A stretch of 64,000 bases of DNA, taken from NCBI RefSeq assembly GCF_003143855.1, contig NZ_QFRK01000008.1, positions 1-64,000 on the forward strand, written 5' to 3'. Under the pieces are notes generated by a model. It ran no database searches, was not told the DNA's origin, and saw only the letters and a program-made list of their open reading frames with translations. This DNA comes from Streptomyces sp. NWU339 (GTDB lineage Bacteria > Actinomycetota > Actinomycetes > Streptomycetales > Streptomycetaceae). Positions 9,015-18,237 of this stretch are shown here, in pieces (the stretch's first letter is position 1; the number at the start of each line of letters is the position of its first letter). A program made the translations under genes and the position numbers.

Positions 9015-11183
9015 ATGTCCGGGGACAGTGCCGCTCCGGCGCCCGGCCGGCCCGGGGACCCGTCGGAGCGGCCTGTCGGCCGATCGTCCGGCAGCCGGGC
9101 ATCAGGGCGCCCCCGTTGGGGGCGCCTGCTCAAGGACGGGCTGCTGCAGGGCGGAGTCCAGGGCAGCCCGGTGATCCGCCTGTTCGTCCGCTGGGTGCGC
9201 AGGCCGTTGTTGCCCGTCATGCGGCTGTGGCGGCGGAACATCCAGCTGAAGGTCGTCGTCACCACGCTGCTGATGTCGCTGGGCGTGGTCCTGCTGCTGG
9301 GCTTCGTGGTCATCGGCCAGGTACGCAACGGTCTGCTGGACGCCAAGGTGAAGGCGTCGCAAAGCCAGGCCACCGGCGGGTTCGCGGTGGCCAAGCAGCA
9401 GGCCGACGAGGCCTCGAGCGGCACCGGTGAGAACGCGGTCGCGGTGGGCGACCGGTCCTCGCAGAGCGTCATCCAGTGGATGAGTGACCTCGTGGAGTCG
9501 CTCTCCAGCGGCGGCCAGGGAGCCTTCGACGTGGTCACCCTGCCCATGGACGACGAGAGCGGCGGCGGGCGCGGCCCGCGTGCCTCGGGGCACGTCGACC
9601 CGTCGCAGAGCGTGCCCGGGAACCTGCGGGACAGGATCGACGCCAACACCGCGGCGGCGCAGCGGTACACGCGGATCGTCTACAGCAACGGCGCGGAATC
9701 GCAGCCCGGCCTGGTCATCGGCAAGCAGGTCAACGACCCCAACGGTGATCCGTACCAGCTGTACTACCTCTTCCCGCTCACGCAGGAGGAGAAGTCGCTG
9801 AGCCTGGTCAAGGGCACTCTGGCGACCGCGGGGCTGTTCGTCGTCGTCCTCCTCGGGGCGATCGCCTGGCTCGTGGTGCGGCAGGTCGTGACGCCGGTGC
9901 GGATGGCCGCCGGGATCGCGGAGCGGCTGTCCGCCGGGCGTCTCCAGGAGCGGATGAAGGTCACCGGTGAGGACGACATCGCGCGGCTCGGCGAAGCCTT
10001 CAACAAGATGGCGCAGAACCTCCAGCTGAAGATCAACCAGCTCGAGGAACTGTCGCGGATGCAGCGCCGTTTCGTGTCGGACGTCTCCCACGAACTGCGG
10101 ACGCCGCTGACGACCGTACGGATGGCCGCGGACGTCATCCACGAGGCGCGTGAGGACTTCGACCCGGTCACCGCGCGGTCGGCCGAACTGCTCGCGGACC
10201 AGATCGACCGGTTCGAGTCGCTGCTTTCGGACCTGCTGGAGATCAGCCGCTTCGACGCGGGCGCGGCGGCGCTCGAGGCGGAGCCGATAGATCTGCGTGA
10301 AGTCGTACGGCGCGTGGTCAGCGGGGCCGAGCCGCTCGCCGAGCGCAAGGGCACGCCGATCAAGATCGTCGGCGACCAGCAGCCCGTCGTCGCCGAGGCC
10401 GACGCGCGACGCGTGGAGCGCGTCCTGCGCAACCTCGTCGTCAACGCCGTGGAGCACGGCGACGGCAAGGACGTCGTCGTCAAGCTCGCCGCGGCGGGCG
10501 GGGCGGTCGCGGTCGCGGTGCGGGACTACGGTGTCGGGCTCAAGCCCGGTGAGGCGACCCGGGTCTTCAGCCGCTTCTGGCGGGCGGACCCGGCACGCGC
10601 GCGGACCACCGGCGGCACGGGACTGGGGCTGTCCATCGCCCTGGAGGATGCGCGGCTGCACGGCGGCTGGCTCCAGGCATGGGGCGAGCCGGGCGGCGGC
10701 TCGCAGTTCCGGCTGACGCTGCCCAGGACGGCCGACGAGCCGCTGCGGGGCTCCCCGATCCCCCTGGAGCCCAGGGACTCACGACGCAACAGCGGACTCG
10801 GCGTCGGCGAGCCGCAGGGCGACGGGGACGGCGGGGACGGCGGGGACGGCAAGAAACAGTCCACCGTGCCCGCGCGGTCCGCGGACACCGACGGATCGGC
10901 CCGCGCGGCCCGCGATCCGCTCGCGACGCTGTCTGCCACCGTGGCCCCCACGGCCGACCCGACGGCACTGCCCGGCAACGGTGCGCGCGTGGTGTCGCGG
11001 CCGTCGGGGGACGGGGCACGGCAGGAAGAGCCGGCGGGGACCGGAGAGCAGGCCGGCGCCGGTTTCGGCGACCCCGGCGGGGAGAACGGGACGACGGCCC
11101 GGGACCGGCGAGAGAACGAACCCGAGGACCGGTCCGGGGACCGGCAGGCGGACAGGCAAGGGGAGGCTTCGCGTGGGCGGTGA
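9015..11183 (+). CDS. mtrB: Sensor histidine kinase MtrB
   Basis: 722 aa membrane kinase partner of MtrA. Cytoplasmic N-terminus; membrane helix 1 near residues 80-105; an extracytoplasmic sensor of about 180 residues; helix 2 near 270-292; a HAMP linker; then the dimerisation box with phospho-acceptor His359 (SDVSHELRTPLTT) and HATPase_c with NLVVNAVEHG, DYGVGL and GTGLGLSIA. The roughly 150-residue C-terminal tail after the ATPase domain is low-complexity (Asp/Gly/Pro/Thr-rich) and probably disordered. Start ATG 9015 is two bases after the mtrA stop. The 3' end overlaps lpqB by 11 bp. Confidence 0.96.
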   Translation: MSGDSAAPAPGRPGDPSERPVGRSSGSRASGRPRWGRLLKDGLLQGGVQGSPVIRLFVRWVRRPLLPVMRLWRRNIQLKVVVTTLLMSLGVVLLLGFVVIGQVRNGLLDAKVKASQSQATGGFAVAKQQADEASSGTGENAVAVGDRSSQSVIQWMSDLVESLSSGGQGAFDVVTLPMDDESGGGRGPRASGHVDPSQSVPGNLRDRIDANTAAAQRYTRIVYSNGAESQPGLVIGKQVNDPNGDPYQLYYLFPLTQEEKSLSLVKGTLATAGLFVVVLLGAIAWLVVRQVVTPVRMAAGIAERLSAGRLQERMKVTGEDDIARLGEAFNKMAQNLQLKINQLEELSRMQRRFVSDVSHELRTPLTTVRMAADVIHEAREDFDPVTARSAELLADQIDRFESLLSDLLEISRFDAGAAALEAEPIDLREVVRRVVSGAEPLAERKGTPIKIVGDQQPVVAEADARRVERVLRNLVVNAVEHGDGKDVVVKLAAAGGAVAVAVRDYGVGLKPGEATRVFSRFWRADPARARTTGGTGLGLSIALEDARLHGGWLQAWGEPGGGSQFRLTLPRTADEPLRGSPIPLEPRDSRRNSGLGVGEPQGDGDGGDGGDGKKQSTVPARSADTDGSARAARDPLATLSATVAPTADPTALPGNGARVVSRPSGDGARQEEPAGTGEQAGAGFGDPGGENGTTARDRRENEPEDRSGDRQADRQGEASRGR

Positions 11184-13029
11184 GCGCGCAGGGCGCGGCA
11201 GGACGGCACCGGCACGAGTGGTGGCGTGCGCCACCAGCGGTGTCGTACTGCTGGCCGGGTGCGCCTCGATGCCCGACAGCGGGGATGTGCGGGGCGTGGA
11301 CTCCACGCCCCGCCAGGACGCGCAGGTGCGGGTGTTCGCGATGCCGCCGAGCGAGGACGCGTCGCCGCCCCAGATCGTGCAGGGCTTCCTGGAGGCGCTG
11401 ACCAGCGACGATCCGGACTACAGCACCGCGCGCCAGTATCTGACCGCCGAGGCGGCGAAGGTATGGAAGCCGGAGCTGTCCACCACGGTGCTGGCGGACG
11501 GGCCGGGCGCCCAGCCCGGCCCGCCGGGCCGCAAGGACGCCCGGGAGCTCTCCTTCAAGCTGACCGGCGACAAGGTCGCCACCGTGGACGCGCAGCAGGC
11601 GTACACGGCCGACTCCGGGCCGTACGACCAGCTCGTGCATCTCACACAGGACGTGAAGACCCGCCAGTGGCGCATCGACGGGGTGCCACAGGGCGTCGTC
11701 ATGGGCAAGTCGGACTTCCAGCGCAACTACATGTCCGTCAGCAAGTACTACTTCGCCTCGAACACCGCGGGAGCAGGTGGGCCCGATGCGGACGGGCCGC
11801 CGATGGCGGTCGCCGACCCGGTCTACGTGCGCAGTCACGTGGAGCCCACCACCCAGATGGTCCGCTCCCTCCTGGGCGGGCCCACGAACTGGCTGGACCC
11901 GGCCGTCAGGTCGAGCTTCCCCACGGGCACGGCGCTGCGCAAGGGCGCCGGTCCGCTGACAGCGGACGACCAGGGCAGGCTGACCGTGCCGCTCAACGAC
12001 AAGGCGGCCGACGTCGGTGCCAAGAGGTGCGGGGAGATGGCGGCTCAGCTGCTGTTCACGCTGCGCAACCTCAGCCCCGCCGTGGACGAGGTCGAGCTGC
12101 GGGCCGCCGGGAGGAAGCTGTGCTCGCTGGCCCAGAAGGCCACCGAGCCCGTGGCCGACCGGGGGTCGCTGAACCACCCCGACTACCTGTACTTCATCGA
12201 CGAGGAGCACCAGCTGGTGCGGATCGTCGCAGGCGAAAACGCCACCCAGCCGGCTCCGGTGCCGGGGCCGCTCGGCGAGGGCGCGGCGCCGTTGCGGTCG
12301 GTGGCGGTCTCGCGGGACGAGCGCACCGCGGCCGGGGTCGCGCTCGACGGGAAGTCGCTGTACGTCGGATCGCTGGTGCCGGGCGGTTCGCTCGGGGAGC
12401 CCGTGTTGACCAGCGCGGGCAAGTCCGAGGGCGACCGGCTGACCGCGCCCAGCTGGGACGCGCACGGCGGCCTGTGGGTGGCCGACCAGGACCCGGGGAA
12501 CCCCCGGCTGCTCCTGCTGGAGGAGGGCGGGGGCGAGCCGCTGGAAGTACGCACACCGGGTCTGGACGGGCAGATCCAGGCGGTCCGGGTCGCCGCCGAC
12601 GGGGTCAGGGTCGCGCTCGTCGTGGCCAAGGGCGACCGGCGGTCCCTGATGATCGGGCGGATCGAGCGGGACGGCCCGGACGGGCAGGAACGGACCACGG
12701 GCGAGCAGCCGACCGTCACCGTGCTGGACCTGCGGCCCGCGACGCCGGAGTTGGAGAAGGTCACCGCCATGTCCTGGACCGGGGACAGCCGTCTCGTGGT
12801 GGTCGGGCGGGAGGAGGGGGGTGTGGAGCAGATGCGGTACGTCGAGGTCGACGGCTCCATACCCGAGGTGCCTCAGCCCGCTGCCCTGACCGGCGTCAAG
12901 GCGGTGACCGCCTCCCCCGATGAAGGGGTACCGCTGGTGGCGTACTCGGTGGACGGAATCGTGCGGCTGTCGTCGGGTGCGCAGTGGCAGCAGGTGACGG
13001 AGGGGACCGCGCCGGTCTATCCGGGGTGA
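11173..13029 (+). CDS. lpqB: Lipoprotein LpqB (MtrB accessory)
   Basis: 618 aa. Lipoprotein signal peptide with lipobox LAGC near residues 27-30 (VVLLAGCASMPDSGD). Two GerMN-type modules follow in the middle, then an LpqB beta-propeller C-terminus. LpqB sits on the outer face of the membrane and modulates MtrB signalling; the mtrA-mtrB-lpqB order is diagnostic. The GTG start at 11173 lies inside mtrB and has GGGGAGG about 6 nt upstream, so translation is coupled to mtrB. The stop codon falls inside an 18-bp tandem repeat. Confidence 0.95.
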   Translation: MGGERAGRGRTAPARVVACATSGVVLLAGCASMPDSGDVRGVDSTPRQDAQVRVFAMPPSEDASPPQIVQGFLEALTSDDPDYSTARQYLTAEAAKVWKPELSTTVLADGPGAQPGPPGRKDARELSFKLTGDKVATVDAQQAYTADSGPYDQLVHLTQDVKTRQWRIDGVPQGVVMGKSDFQRNYMSVSKYYFASNTAGAGGPDADGPPMAVADPVYVRSHVEPTTQMVRSLLGGPTNWLDPAVRSSFPTGTALRKGAGPLTADDQGRLTVPLNDKAADVGAKRCGEMAAQLLFTLRNLSPAVDEVELRAAGRKLCSLAQKATEPVADRGSLNHPDYLYFIDEEHQLVRIVAGENATQPAPVPGPLGEGAAPLRSVAVSRDERTAAGVALDGKSLYVGSLVPGGSLGEPVLTSAGKSEGDRLTAPSWDAHGGLWVADQDPGNPRLLLLEEGGGEPLEVRTPGLDGQIQAVRVAADGVRVALVVAKGDRRSLMIGRIERDGPDGQERTTGEQPTVTVLDLRPATPELEKVTAMSWTGDSRLVVVGREEGGVEQMRYVEVDGSIPEVPQPAALTGVKAVTASPDEGVPLVAYSVDGIVRLSSGAQWQQVTEGTAPVYPG

Positions 13030-13061
13030 CCGGTCTGTCCGGGGCGACCGGTCTGCGGGCC
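13012..13061. repeat. 18-bp tandem repeat spanning the lpqB stop codon
   Basis: Units CCGGTCTATCCGGGGTGA (13012-13029) and CCGGTCTGTCCGGGGCGA (13030-13047), then a partial third copy (CCGGTCTGCGGGCC). The first unit supplies the lpqB TGA; in the second unit the same triplet is CGA. Short tandem duplication at a gene end. Confidence 0.85.
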
Positions 13062-13117
13062 GTGCGGAGTTTTCCACAGGGGTGGCCGGAGGCCGCGGGC
13101 GTTGGCACAGTGGGGCC

Positions 13118-14116
13118 ATGCGGGGCTGGTGGCAGGACCTGAGCGACCTGGTGCTCCCGGCCGAGTGCGGCGGGTGCGGCAGACCTCGTGCGGTGCTCTG
13201 CGAGCGGTGCCGTACGGCACTGAGCGGCGCCGCGCCACGCGGGGTGTGCCCGGTGCCGCGGCCGGCCGGACTGCCGGTCGTGCACGCTGCCGCCCCCTAC
13301 GCGGACGAGGTGCGTGCCGCGCTGCTGGCCCACAAGGAGCGGGGCGCCCTGGCCCTCTCCCGGCCGCTGGGCGAGGCCTTGGCGAAAGCGGTGCGCGCGG
13401 GTCTGCGGGAGGCGGCGCGGTCGGGCCCCGGTGGGGTTCCGGGGGCGGTGCGCGGCCACCGCGGGGCGGTCCTGCTGGTGCCCGTGCCGTCCGCGCGGCG
13501 GGCCGTGCGGGCCCGTGGACACGCCCCGGCGCTGCGGATCGCGCGGGCGGCGGCGGGTGCGCTGCGGCGCCAGGGGCTACCCGTTTCGGTGCTGCCCGCG
13601 TTGCGGCATCGGCGGGACGTGGCCGACCAGTCGGGGCTCGACGCCCGGCGGCGGCTGGCCAATCTCGCCGGTGCGCTGGCGGTGGCGCCGGGCTGTGACC
13701 GGCTGCTGCGCGACGGCTCCGTCGTACTCGTCGACGACCTGATGACGACCGGGGCGTCGCTGGCGGAGGCCGCGCGCGCGGTGCGTCTCGCGTCGCACAC
13801 CGAGCCGCGTGCGGGAGCGCTTGTGGGGGCGTGGGGGGCGCGAGGGGCGCGCATGGAGGTGGATGTCGGGCCTGATTCGAGTGTTTCGGCGTCCGCGTCC
13901 GTGTACAGGGGTGAGACATGGGAAAGGAGAGGGGCACGAAGGGAAGGACAAGAACGACGGGAACGGCGAAACGGATCGACTCACGAGAGGGTGGATCAAG
14001 GGCTTGGCCGTTCGGCCCCGGTGGCGGGCGCGGATGGGGCCGACCGGCCCATTGACGTGAAGTGCGCGGCGGTTGTTGCGGCTTCACCAGATTCTTTCGA
14101 AATAAACCGGAACTGA
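13118..14116 (+). CDS. ComF-family phosphoribosyltransferase-like protein
   Basis: 332 aa. N-terminal zinc-binding cysteines (CGGCGRPRAVLCERC, about residues 18-32), then a type I phosphoribosyltransferase fold. The PRPP loop is VVLVDDLMTTGASLAEA near residues 203-220, and LVPVPSARRAVRARG carries the conserved Arg residues. ComF proteins assist DNA uptake in competent bacteria; their role in Streptomyces is unknown. Start ATG 13118; an upstream in-frame GTG at 13082 is less likely. The C-terminal ~100 residues (from about 245 on) are low-complexity, rich in Arg, Glu and Gly, and exceed the usual family length; the true end may need checking. Gene order lpqB-comF-hpf is conserved in actinobacteria. 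Confidence 0.85.
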   Translation: MRGWWQDLSDLVLPAECGGCGRPRAVLCERCRTALSGAAPRGVCPVPRPAGLPVVHAAAPYADEVRAALLAHKERGALALSRPLGEALAKAVRAGLREAARSGPGGVPGAVRGHRGAVLLVPVPSARRAVRARGHAPALRIARAAAGALRRQGLPVSVLPALRHRRDVADQSGLDARRRLANLAGALAVAPGCDRLLRDGSVVLVDDLMTTGASLAEAARAVRLASHTEPRAGALVGAWGARGARMEVDVGPDSSVSASASVYRGETWERRGARREGQERRERRNGSTHERVDQGLGRSAPVAGADGADRPIDVKCAAVVAASPDSFEINRN

Positions 14117-14428
14117 CTGGGAACTTGCATCGTTGCAGGTAGCGAGAGGGTGAATTCACCTGAACGGAGGTACGCGGCAGTAGAGGGTGACGACATCCGT
14201 CCGGGCGAGATATGTTCGGTTGAGAGGGAAAGCCGCAGGCCACACCTCTCGAATCCGAATGCCGTGCCACGGGTTTTCTGTTATCACCCGGGCTGGTGGA
14301 CTGTAGATCTCGTCCATGGGGGATGGAGGTGGAAGTCACCGAGTCCGAGGTTCCGGGGTCGACCGGGGCCTGGTGCAAAAGGGAGACGCTCCGCACCGAG
14401 GCGGAGCGATCCGGGAACGGAGTTCTGC
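14117..14428. other. Intergenic region upstream of hpf
   Basis: 312 bp with no supported gene. Locally A/T-richer than its surroundings near 14085-14160, which would fit a promoter for hpf. I could not assign a specific sigma-factor consensus with confidence. An in-frame upstream extension of hpf exists (ATG 14150) but reads as noise. Confidence 0.5.
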
Positions 14429-15121
14429 GTGGACATCGTCGTCAAGGGCCGCAAGATCGAGGTGCCCGAGCGGTTCCGGAAGCACGTGGCCGAGAAGCTG
14501 AAGCTGGAGAGGATCCAGAAGCTCGACGGCAAGGTGATCAGCCTCGACGTCGAGGTGTCCAAGGAGCCCAACCCCCGGCAGGCCGACCGCAGCGCCCGAG
14601 TGGAGATCACGCTCCATTCCCGCGGTCCGGTGATCCGGGCGGAGGCAGCGGCGAGCGACCCGTACGCGGCGCTCGACCTGGCAGCGGAGAAGCTGGACGC
14701 CCGGCTGCGCAAGCAGCACGACAAGCGCTATTCACGGCGCGGCGCGCGCAGGATCTCGGCAGCGGAGGTCCCCGACCACGTCCCGGGTGCGGCGACGCTC
14801 AACGGGACGGGCGCGCATTCCCCCGAGGAGGGGCAGGACGCAGTCCCCACCAAGAAGATCGGCACACTGGAAGTACAGGGTGACGGACCCCTCGTCGTCC
14901 GCGAGAAGACCCACGTGGCCGCCCCCATGACCCTCGATCAGGCCCTCTACGAGATGGAGCTGGTCGGGCACGACTTCTATCTGTTCGTCGACTCCGAGAC
15001 GAAGGAACCCAGTGTCGTCTACCGACGGCACGCCTACGACTACGGCGTGATCCACCTCAGTACGGACACCATGGTCACGCAGCCGCACGCTCCCGAGGCG
15101 GGCGGGCCCCTCGGCGGCTGA
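14429..15121 (+). CDS. hpf: Ribosome hibernation promoting factor, long form
   Basis: 230 aa. N-terminal YfiA/RaiA-type domain (VDIVVKGRKIEVPERFRKHV) that binds the 30S decoding region, a linker (about residues 105-165), and the C-terminal dimerisation domain of long HPFs (APMTLDQALYEMELVGHDF, then VVYRRHAYDYGVIHL). Long HPF alone produces inactive 100S ribosome dimers in stationary phase or stress. The GTG start at 14429 has GGAG 6 nt upstream; the first residues match Streptomyces HPF. Confidence 0.94.
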   Translation: MDIVVKGRKIEVPERFRKHVAEKLKLERIQKLDGKVISLDVEVSKEPNPRQADRSARVEITLHSRGPVIRAEAAASDPYAALDLAAEKLDARLRKQHDKRYSRRGARRISAAEVPDHVPGAATLNGTGAHSPEEGQDAVPTKKIGTLEVQGDGPLVVREKTHVAAPMTLDQALYEMELVGHDFYLFVDSETKEPSVVYRRHAYDYGVIHLSTDTMVTQPHAPEAGGPLGG

Positions 15122-15143
15122 CCCGGCGGGCGGCAGTTGCTGA

Positions 15144-15189
15144 ACCGGTGCCCCCGGGTGCGCGCGTGTGCGCCCCCGGGGGCACCGGT
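15144..15189 (+). terminator. Hairpin terminator after hpf
   Basis: Perfect 15-bp inverted repeat (ACCGGTGCCCCCGGG / CCCGGGGGCACCGGT) with a 16-nt loop, 23 nt past the hpf stop. It lacks a T-tract, as is common in Streptomyces. Confidence 0.8.
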
Positions 15190-15249
15190 GTGCGACCACT
15201 TCGCATCCCACGTCGGCACCCCGGTGCCGTCCGGGCATGGAATCATGGC

Positions 15250-15278
15250 GGCAACGGCCCAACCGGTGGGCCGTTGCC
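15250..15278 (+). promoter_or_regulatory. Second hairpin, in the leader of the response-regulator gene
   Basis: 11-bp perfect stem GGCAACGGCCC / GGGCCGTTGCC with a 7-nt loop, followed by TTGGGTTGG and located 52 nt before the regulator start. It may be a second terminator or, if transcription starts upstream of it, a 5' UTR structure. Confidence 0.6.
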
Positions 15279-15330
15279 TTGGGTTGGCGATGGCTCACGA
15301 CCACGGCCACAGCCTTCAGGGGGAGGAACG

Positions 15331-16113
15331 ATGGCGGACAGCTTCGGCCCGATGCGTGGAGAGGACTCCGACGACGGCGTCACCGGCAGGGGCCCGCACG
15401 CGGGCTCCGGGTACCAGGAGCCGGCCGGTGAACCGGCCGAGGAGGCGGGCAAGGAACCGATCAGGGTCCTGGTGGTGGACGACCACGCGCTGTTCCGCCG
15501 GGGACTGGAGATCGTCCTCGCGGCCGAGGAGGACATCCAGGTCGTCGGCGAGGCGGGGGACGGTGCCGAGGCCGTGGAGAAGGCCGCGGACCTGCTGCCG
15601 GACATCGTCCTGATGGATGTGCGGATGCCCAAGCGGGGCGGCATCGAGGCGTGCACCTCCATCAAGGAGGTGGCCCCCAGCGCGAAGATCATCATGCTGA
15701 CGATCAGTGACGAGGAGGCCGATCTCTACGACGCCATCAAGGCGGGTGCGACCGGCTACCTCCTCAAGGAGATCTCCACGGACGAGGTGGCCACCGCCAT
15801 TCGCGCGGTGGCCGACGGACAGTCGCAGATCAGCCCCTCCATGGCGTCGAAGCTGCTCACCGAGTTCAAGTCGATGATCCAGCGCACCGACGAGCGCCGG
15901 CTGGTGCCCGCGCCCCGGCTGACGGACCGTGAACTCGAAGTGCTCAAGCTCGTCGCCACGGGGATGAACAACCGCGACATCGCCAAGGAGCTGTTCATCT
16001 CCGAGAACACCGTGAAGAACCACGTGCGCAACATCCTGGAGAAGCTGCAGCTGCACTCCAGGATGGAGGCGGTGGTCTACGCGATGCGGGAGAAGATCCT
16101 CGAGATCCGGTGA
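15331..16113 (+). CDS. NarL/FixJ (LuxR)-family response regulator, orphan
   Basis: 260 aa. A disordered 42-residue N-terminal extension precedes the receiver domain (VLVVDDHALFRRGLE; phospho-acceptor Asp96 in LMDVRMP; Lys in GYLLKEIS). A LuxR-type HTH follows (LTDRELEVLKLVATGMNNRDIA, then ENTVKNHVRNILEKL). No sensor kinase gene is adjacent, so its partner is elsewhere or it is phosphorylated otherwise. Start ATG 15331 has GGGGGAGG 4 nt upstream. It converges with the following gene with only two bases between the stop codons. Confidence 0.93.
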   Translation: MADSFGPMRGEDSDDGVTGRGPHAGSGYQEPAGEPAEEAGKEPIRVLVVDDHALFRRGLEIVLAAEEDIQVVGEAGDGAEAVEKAADLLPDIVLMDVRMPKRGGIEACTSIKEVAPSAKIIMLTISDEEADLYDAIKAGATGYLLKEISTDEVATAIRAVADGQSQISPSMASKLLTEFKSMIQRTDERRLVPAPRLTDRELEVLKLVATGMNNRDIAKELFISENTVKNHVRNILEKLQLHSRMEAVVYAMREKILEIR

Positions 16114-16115
16114 CC

Positions 16116-17303
16116 TCAGGCGAGAGCGCGGGTCAGCTCCCGGGTGAGCCGTTCGCGCAGTTCGGGCGCGTCGACGCGCTCCACGCGGACGTTCGTGCAG
16201 TCCACCCAGCTCGCCGCCTCGACCAGGGCCTGCGCGACGGCGGGGACCGCCTTGGGGCCGTCCAGCGTGATCTGCCTGGCCACCAGCGTGCGGCCCTCGC
16301 GCGCCGGGTCGACGCGGCCGACCAGCCGGCCACCGGCGAGTACGGGCATCGCGAAGTAGCCGTGCACCCGCTTCTGTTTCGGCACGTAGGCCTCCAGGCG
16401 GTGGGTGAAGCCGAAGATCCGCTCGGTGCGAGCCCGTTCCCACACCAGGGAGTCGAACGGGGACAGCAGCGTCGTACGGTGACGTCCGCGCGGAGGCGCG
16501 GCGAGGGCCTCCGGATCGGCCCAGGCCGGCTTGGACCAGCCCTCGACCGTGACCGGCACCAGGCCCGAGTCGGCGATCACCGCGTCGACCTGCTCGCCCT
16601 TGAGGCGGTGGTAGTCGGCGAGGTCCGCGCGGGTCCCGACGCCGAGGGATTGACCGGCCAGGCGGACCAGACGGCGCAGGCACTCGGCGTCGTCCAGCTC
16701 GTCGTGCAGCAGGGCGTCGGGGATCGCGCGTTCGGCGAGGTCGTAGACCCGCTTCCAGCCGCGACGCTCGACGCACACCACCTCGCCGTACATCAGGGCC
16801 CGCTCGACGGCGACCTTGGCACCGGACCAGTCCCACCACTCACTGGTGCGTTTCGCGCCGCCCAACTCCGTGGCCGTGAGCGGGCCCTGGGCGCGGAGCT
16901 GCTTGACGACCTGGTCGTAGGCCCCGTCGGGGAGCTCGTGGTTCCAGTGCGGGCGGCCGCGGTAGGCACGGCGGCGGAAGGCGAAGTGCGGCCACTCCTC
17001 GACGGGCAGGATGCAGGCCGCGTGCGACCAGTACTCGAACGCGCGCGGCGGCCGGGCGCCGGCTTTCCAGTACGCGGCCTCGACCGTTTCCCGGCCCACG
17101 GCGCCGAGGCGGGCGTAGGGGATGAGCTCGTGGGAGCGGGCGAGGACGGAGATGGTGTCGAGCTGCACCGCGCCCAGGTGACGCAGGATCCCCCGGACGC
17201 CGGAACGACGGTCGGGGGCGCCCAGGAAGCCCTGGGCGCGCAGGGCGATGCGGCGGGCCTCTGCCGCCGAAAGGTCCGTGGCCGGACGCGGGAGAGTCGT
17301 CAT
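16116..17303 (-). CDS. Winged-helix DNA-binding protein, YcaQ-like (DUF1006)
   Basis: 395 aa, the family length. Typical YcaQ features: ARRIALRAQGF near the N-terminus, VQLDTISVLARSHELI, EYWSHAACILP and LLSPFDSLVWERARTERIF. E. coli YcaQ and Streptomyces AlkX are DNA glycosylases acting on bulky or crosslinked alkylation damage; whether this paralogue does so is inferred only. ATG 17303. Same strand as the downstream GNAT gene's product but separated from it by 86 bp. Confidence 0.85.
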   Translation of the reverse strand: MTTLPRPATDLSAAEARRIALRAQGFLGAPDRRSGVRGILRHLGAVQLDTISVLARSHELIPYARLGAVGRETVEAAYWKAGARPPRAFEYWSHAACILPVEEWPHFAFRRRAYRGRPHWNHELPDGAYDQVVKQLRAQGPLTATELGGAKRTSEWWDWSGAKVAVERALMYGEVVCVERRGWKRVYDLAERAIPDALLHDELDDAECLRRLVRLAGQSLGVGTRADLADYHRLKGEQVDAVIADSGLVPVTVEGWSKPAWADPEALAAPPRGRHRTTLLSPFDSLVWERARTERIFGFTHRLEAYVPKQKRVHGYFAMPVLAGGRLVGRVDPAREGRTLVARQITLDGPKAVPAVAQALVEAASWVDCTNVRVERVDAPELRERLTRELTRALA

Positions 17304-17389
17304 ACGTCCGCACGATAGGGGGCGGCACTGACACCGGCCCCGGGCCCGGACGGACGCCGCCCCATCCTCCGCTCCCGCTCCCCCACCCG

Positions 17390-17959
17390 TTACTCCCCGG
17401 CGGGCAGGTACGGCGCCGTGGACGCGAGTCCCAGGTCGGACGGCAGCAGAGAGCCCACCCAGCAGTCCCGCAGCGTGCCCTTGTTGTTGATCGCGGAGCG
17501 CAGGGTGCCCTCGACGACGAAGCCCGCCCGCTCCGCCACCGCGCGGGAGGCCCGGTTGCCCACCTCGGCGCGCCATTCCACCCGGTCGATCGACATCTTC
17601 GTGAAGGCCCAGCGGGAGACGGTGAGGGCGGCCTCGGTCATGTAGCCGTTGCCGCGGTGTTCCTTGACGCCCCAGTAGCCGATCTCGCCCACCCCCGGGG
17701 AGCGCATCGTGACGCCGAGCATGCCCGTGAGCTCCCCGGAGAGGAGGAAGGCGCCGAAGGTGAACATCGAACCGTCCGCCCAGCCGTCCGGACACATCTG
17801 CTCCGTGAAGCCCCGCGCGTGCTCGGGGAGATACGGGGAGGGGACCGTGGTCCAGCGCTGGATGTCGGCGTCCTGGCAGGCGGCGTACACCGCGTCGGTG
17901 TCCTGAGGGCCGACCGTGCGCAGCAGAAGCCGGTCGGTGGTGAGCGTGACGGGTTCCAT
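17390..17959 (-). CDS. GNAT-family N-acetyltransferase (RimJ/RimL type)
   Basis: 189 aa. Begins with the RimJ-like TLTTDRLLLRTV and contains the acetyl-CoA loop region YWGVKEHRGNGYMTEA followed by RVEWRAEVGNRASRAVAERAGFVVEGTLR. Such enzymes acetylate N-termini of ribosomal proteins, or small amines; the substrate cannot be read from sequence. ATG 17959 with GAGGAG 8 nt upstream. Divergent from secA. Confidence 0.87.
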   Translation of the reverse strand: MEPVTLTTDRLLLRTVGPQDTDAVYAACQDADIQRWTTVPSPYLPEHARGFTEQMCPDGWADGSMFTFGAFLLSGELTGMLGVTMRSPGVGEIGYWGVKEHRGNGYMTEAALTVSRWAFTKMSIDRVEWRAEVGNRASRAVAERAGFVVEGTLRSAINNKGTLRDCWVGSLLPSDLGLASTAPYLPAGE

Positions 17960-18237
17960 CGGCCGATTCTCCTCAGGGAGGAGTGATGGGCGCCAACCGT
18001 TTGCCGTACGTGAGGAAATGGTCACCCTTCGCACAATTCGACGGGTGAAGCGGCACCATCCGTGGGCTCCGGACGTTGTCCTCTTTGAAGCAGCCGTGAA
18101 ACAGATATGGAGCCGTGCGTGGTCACCGTCGCGGCAGGCCTCCCGACGTGGTGGGGTCCTCGCATACGATGGCCGTTGCTCAGCAATGGAATGGAAACCG
18201 ACCGTCCCAGGCCCGACCGGCAAGGAGACCACCCCCC

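Noticed and set aside
14150..14428. N-terminal extension of HPF
   Set aside because: Translation is unlike any HPF, while GTG 14429 has a good ribosome site and matches the family start.
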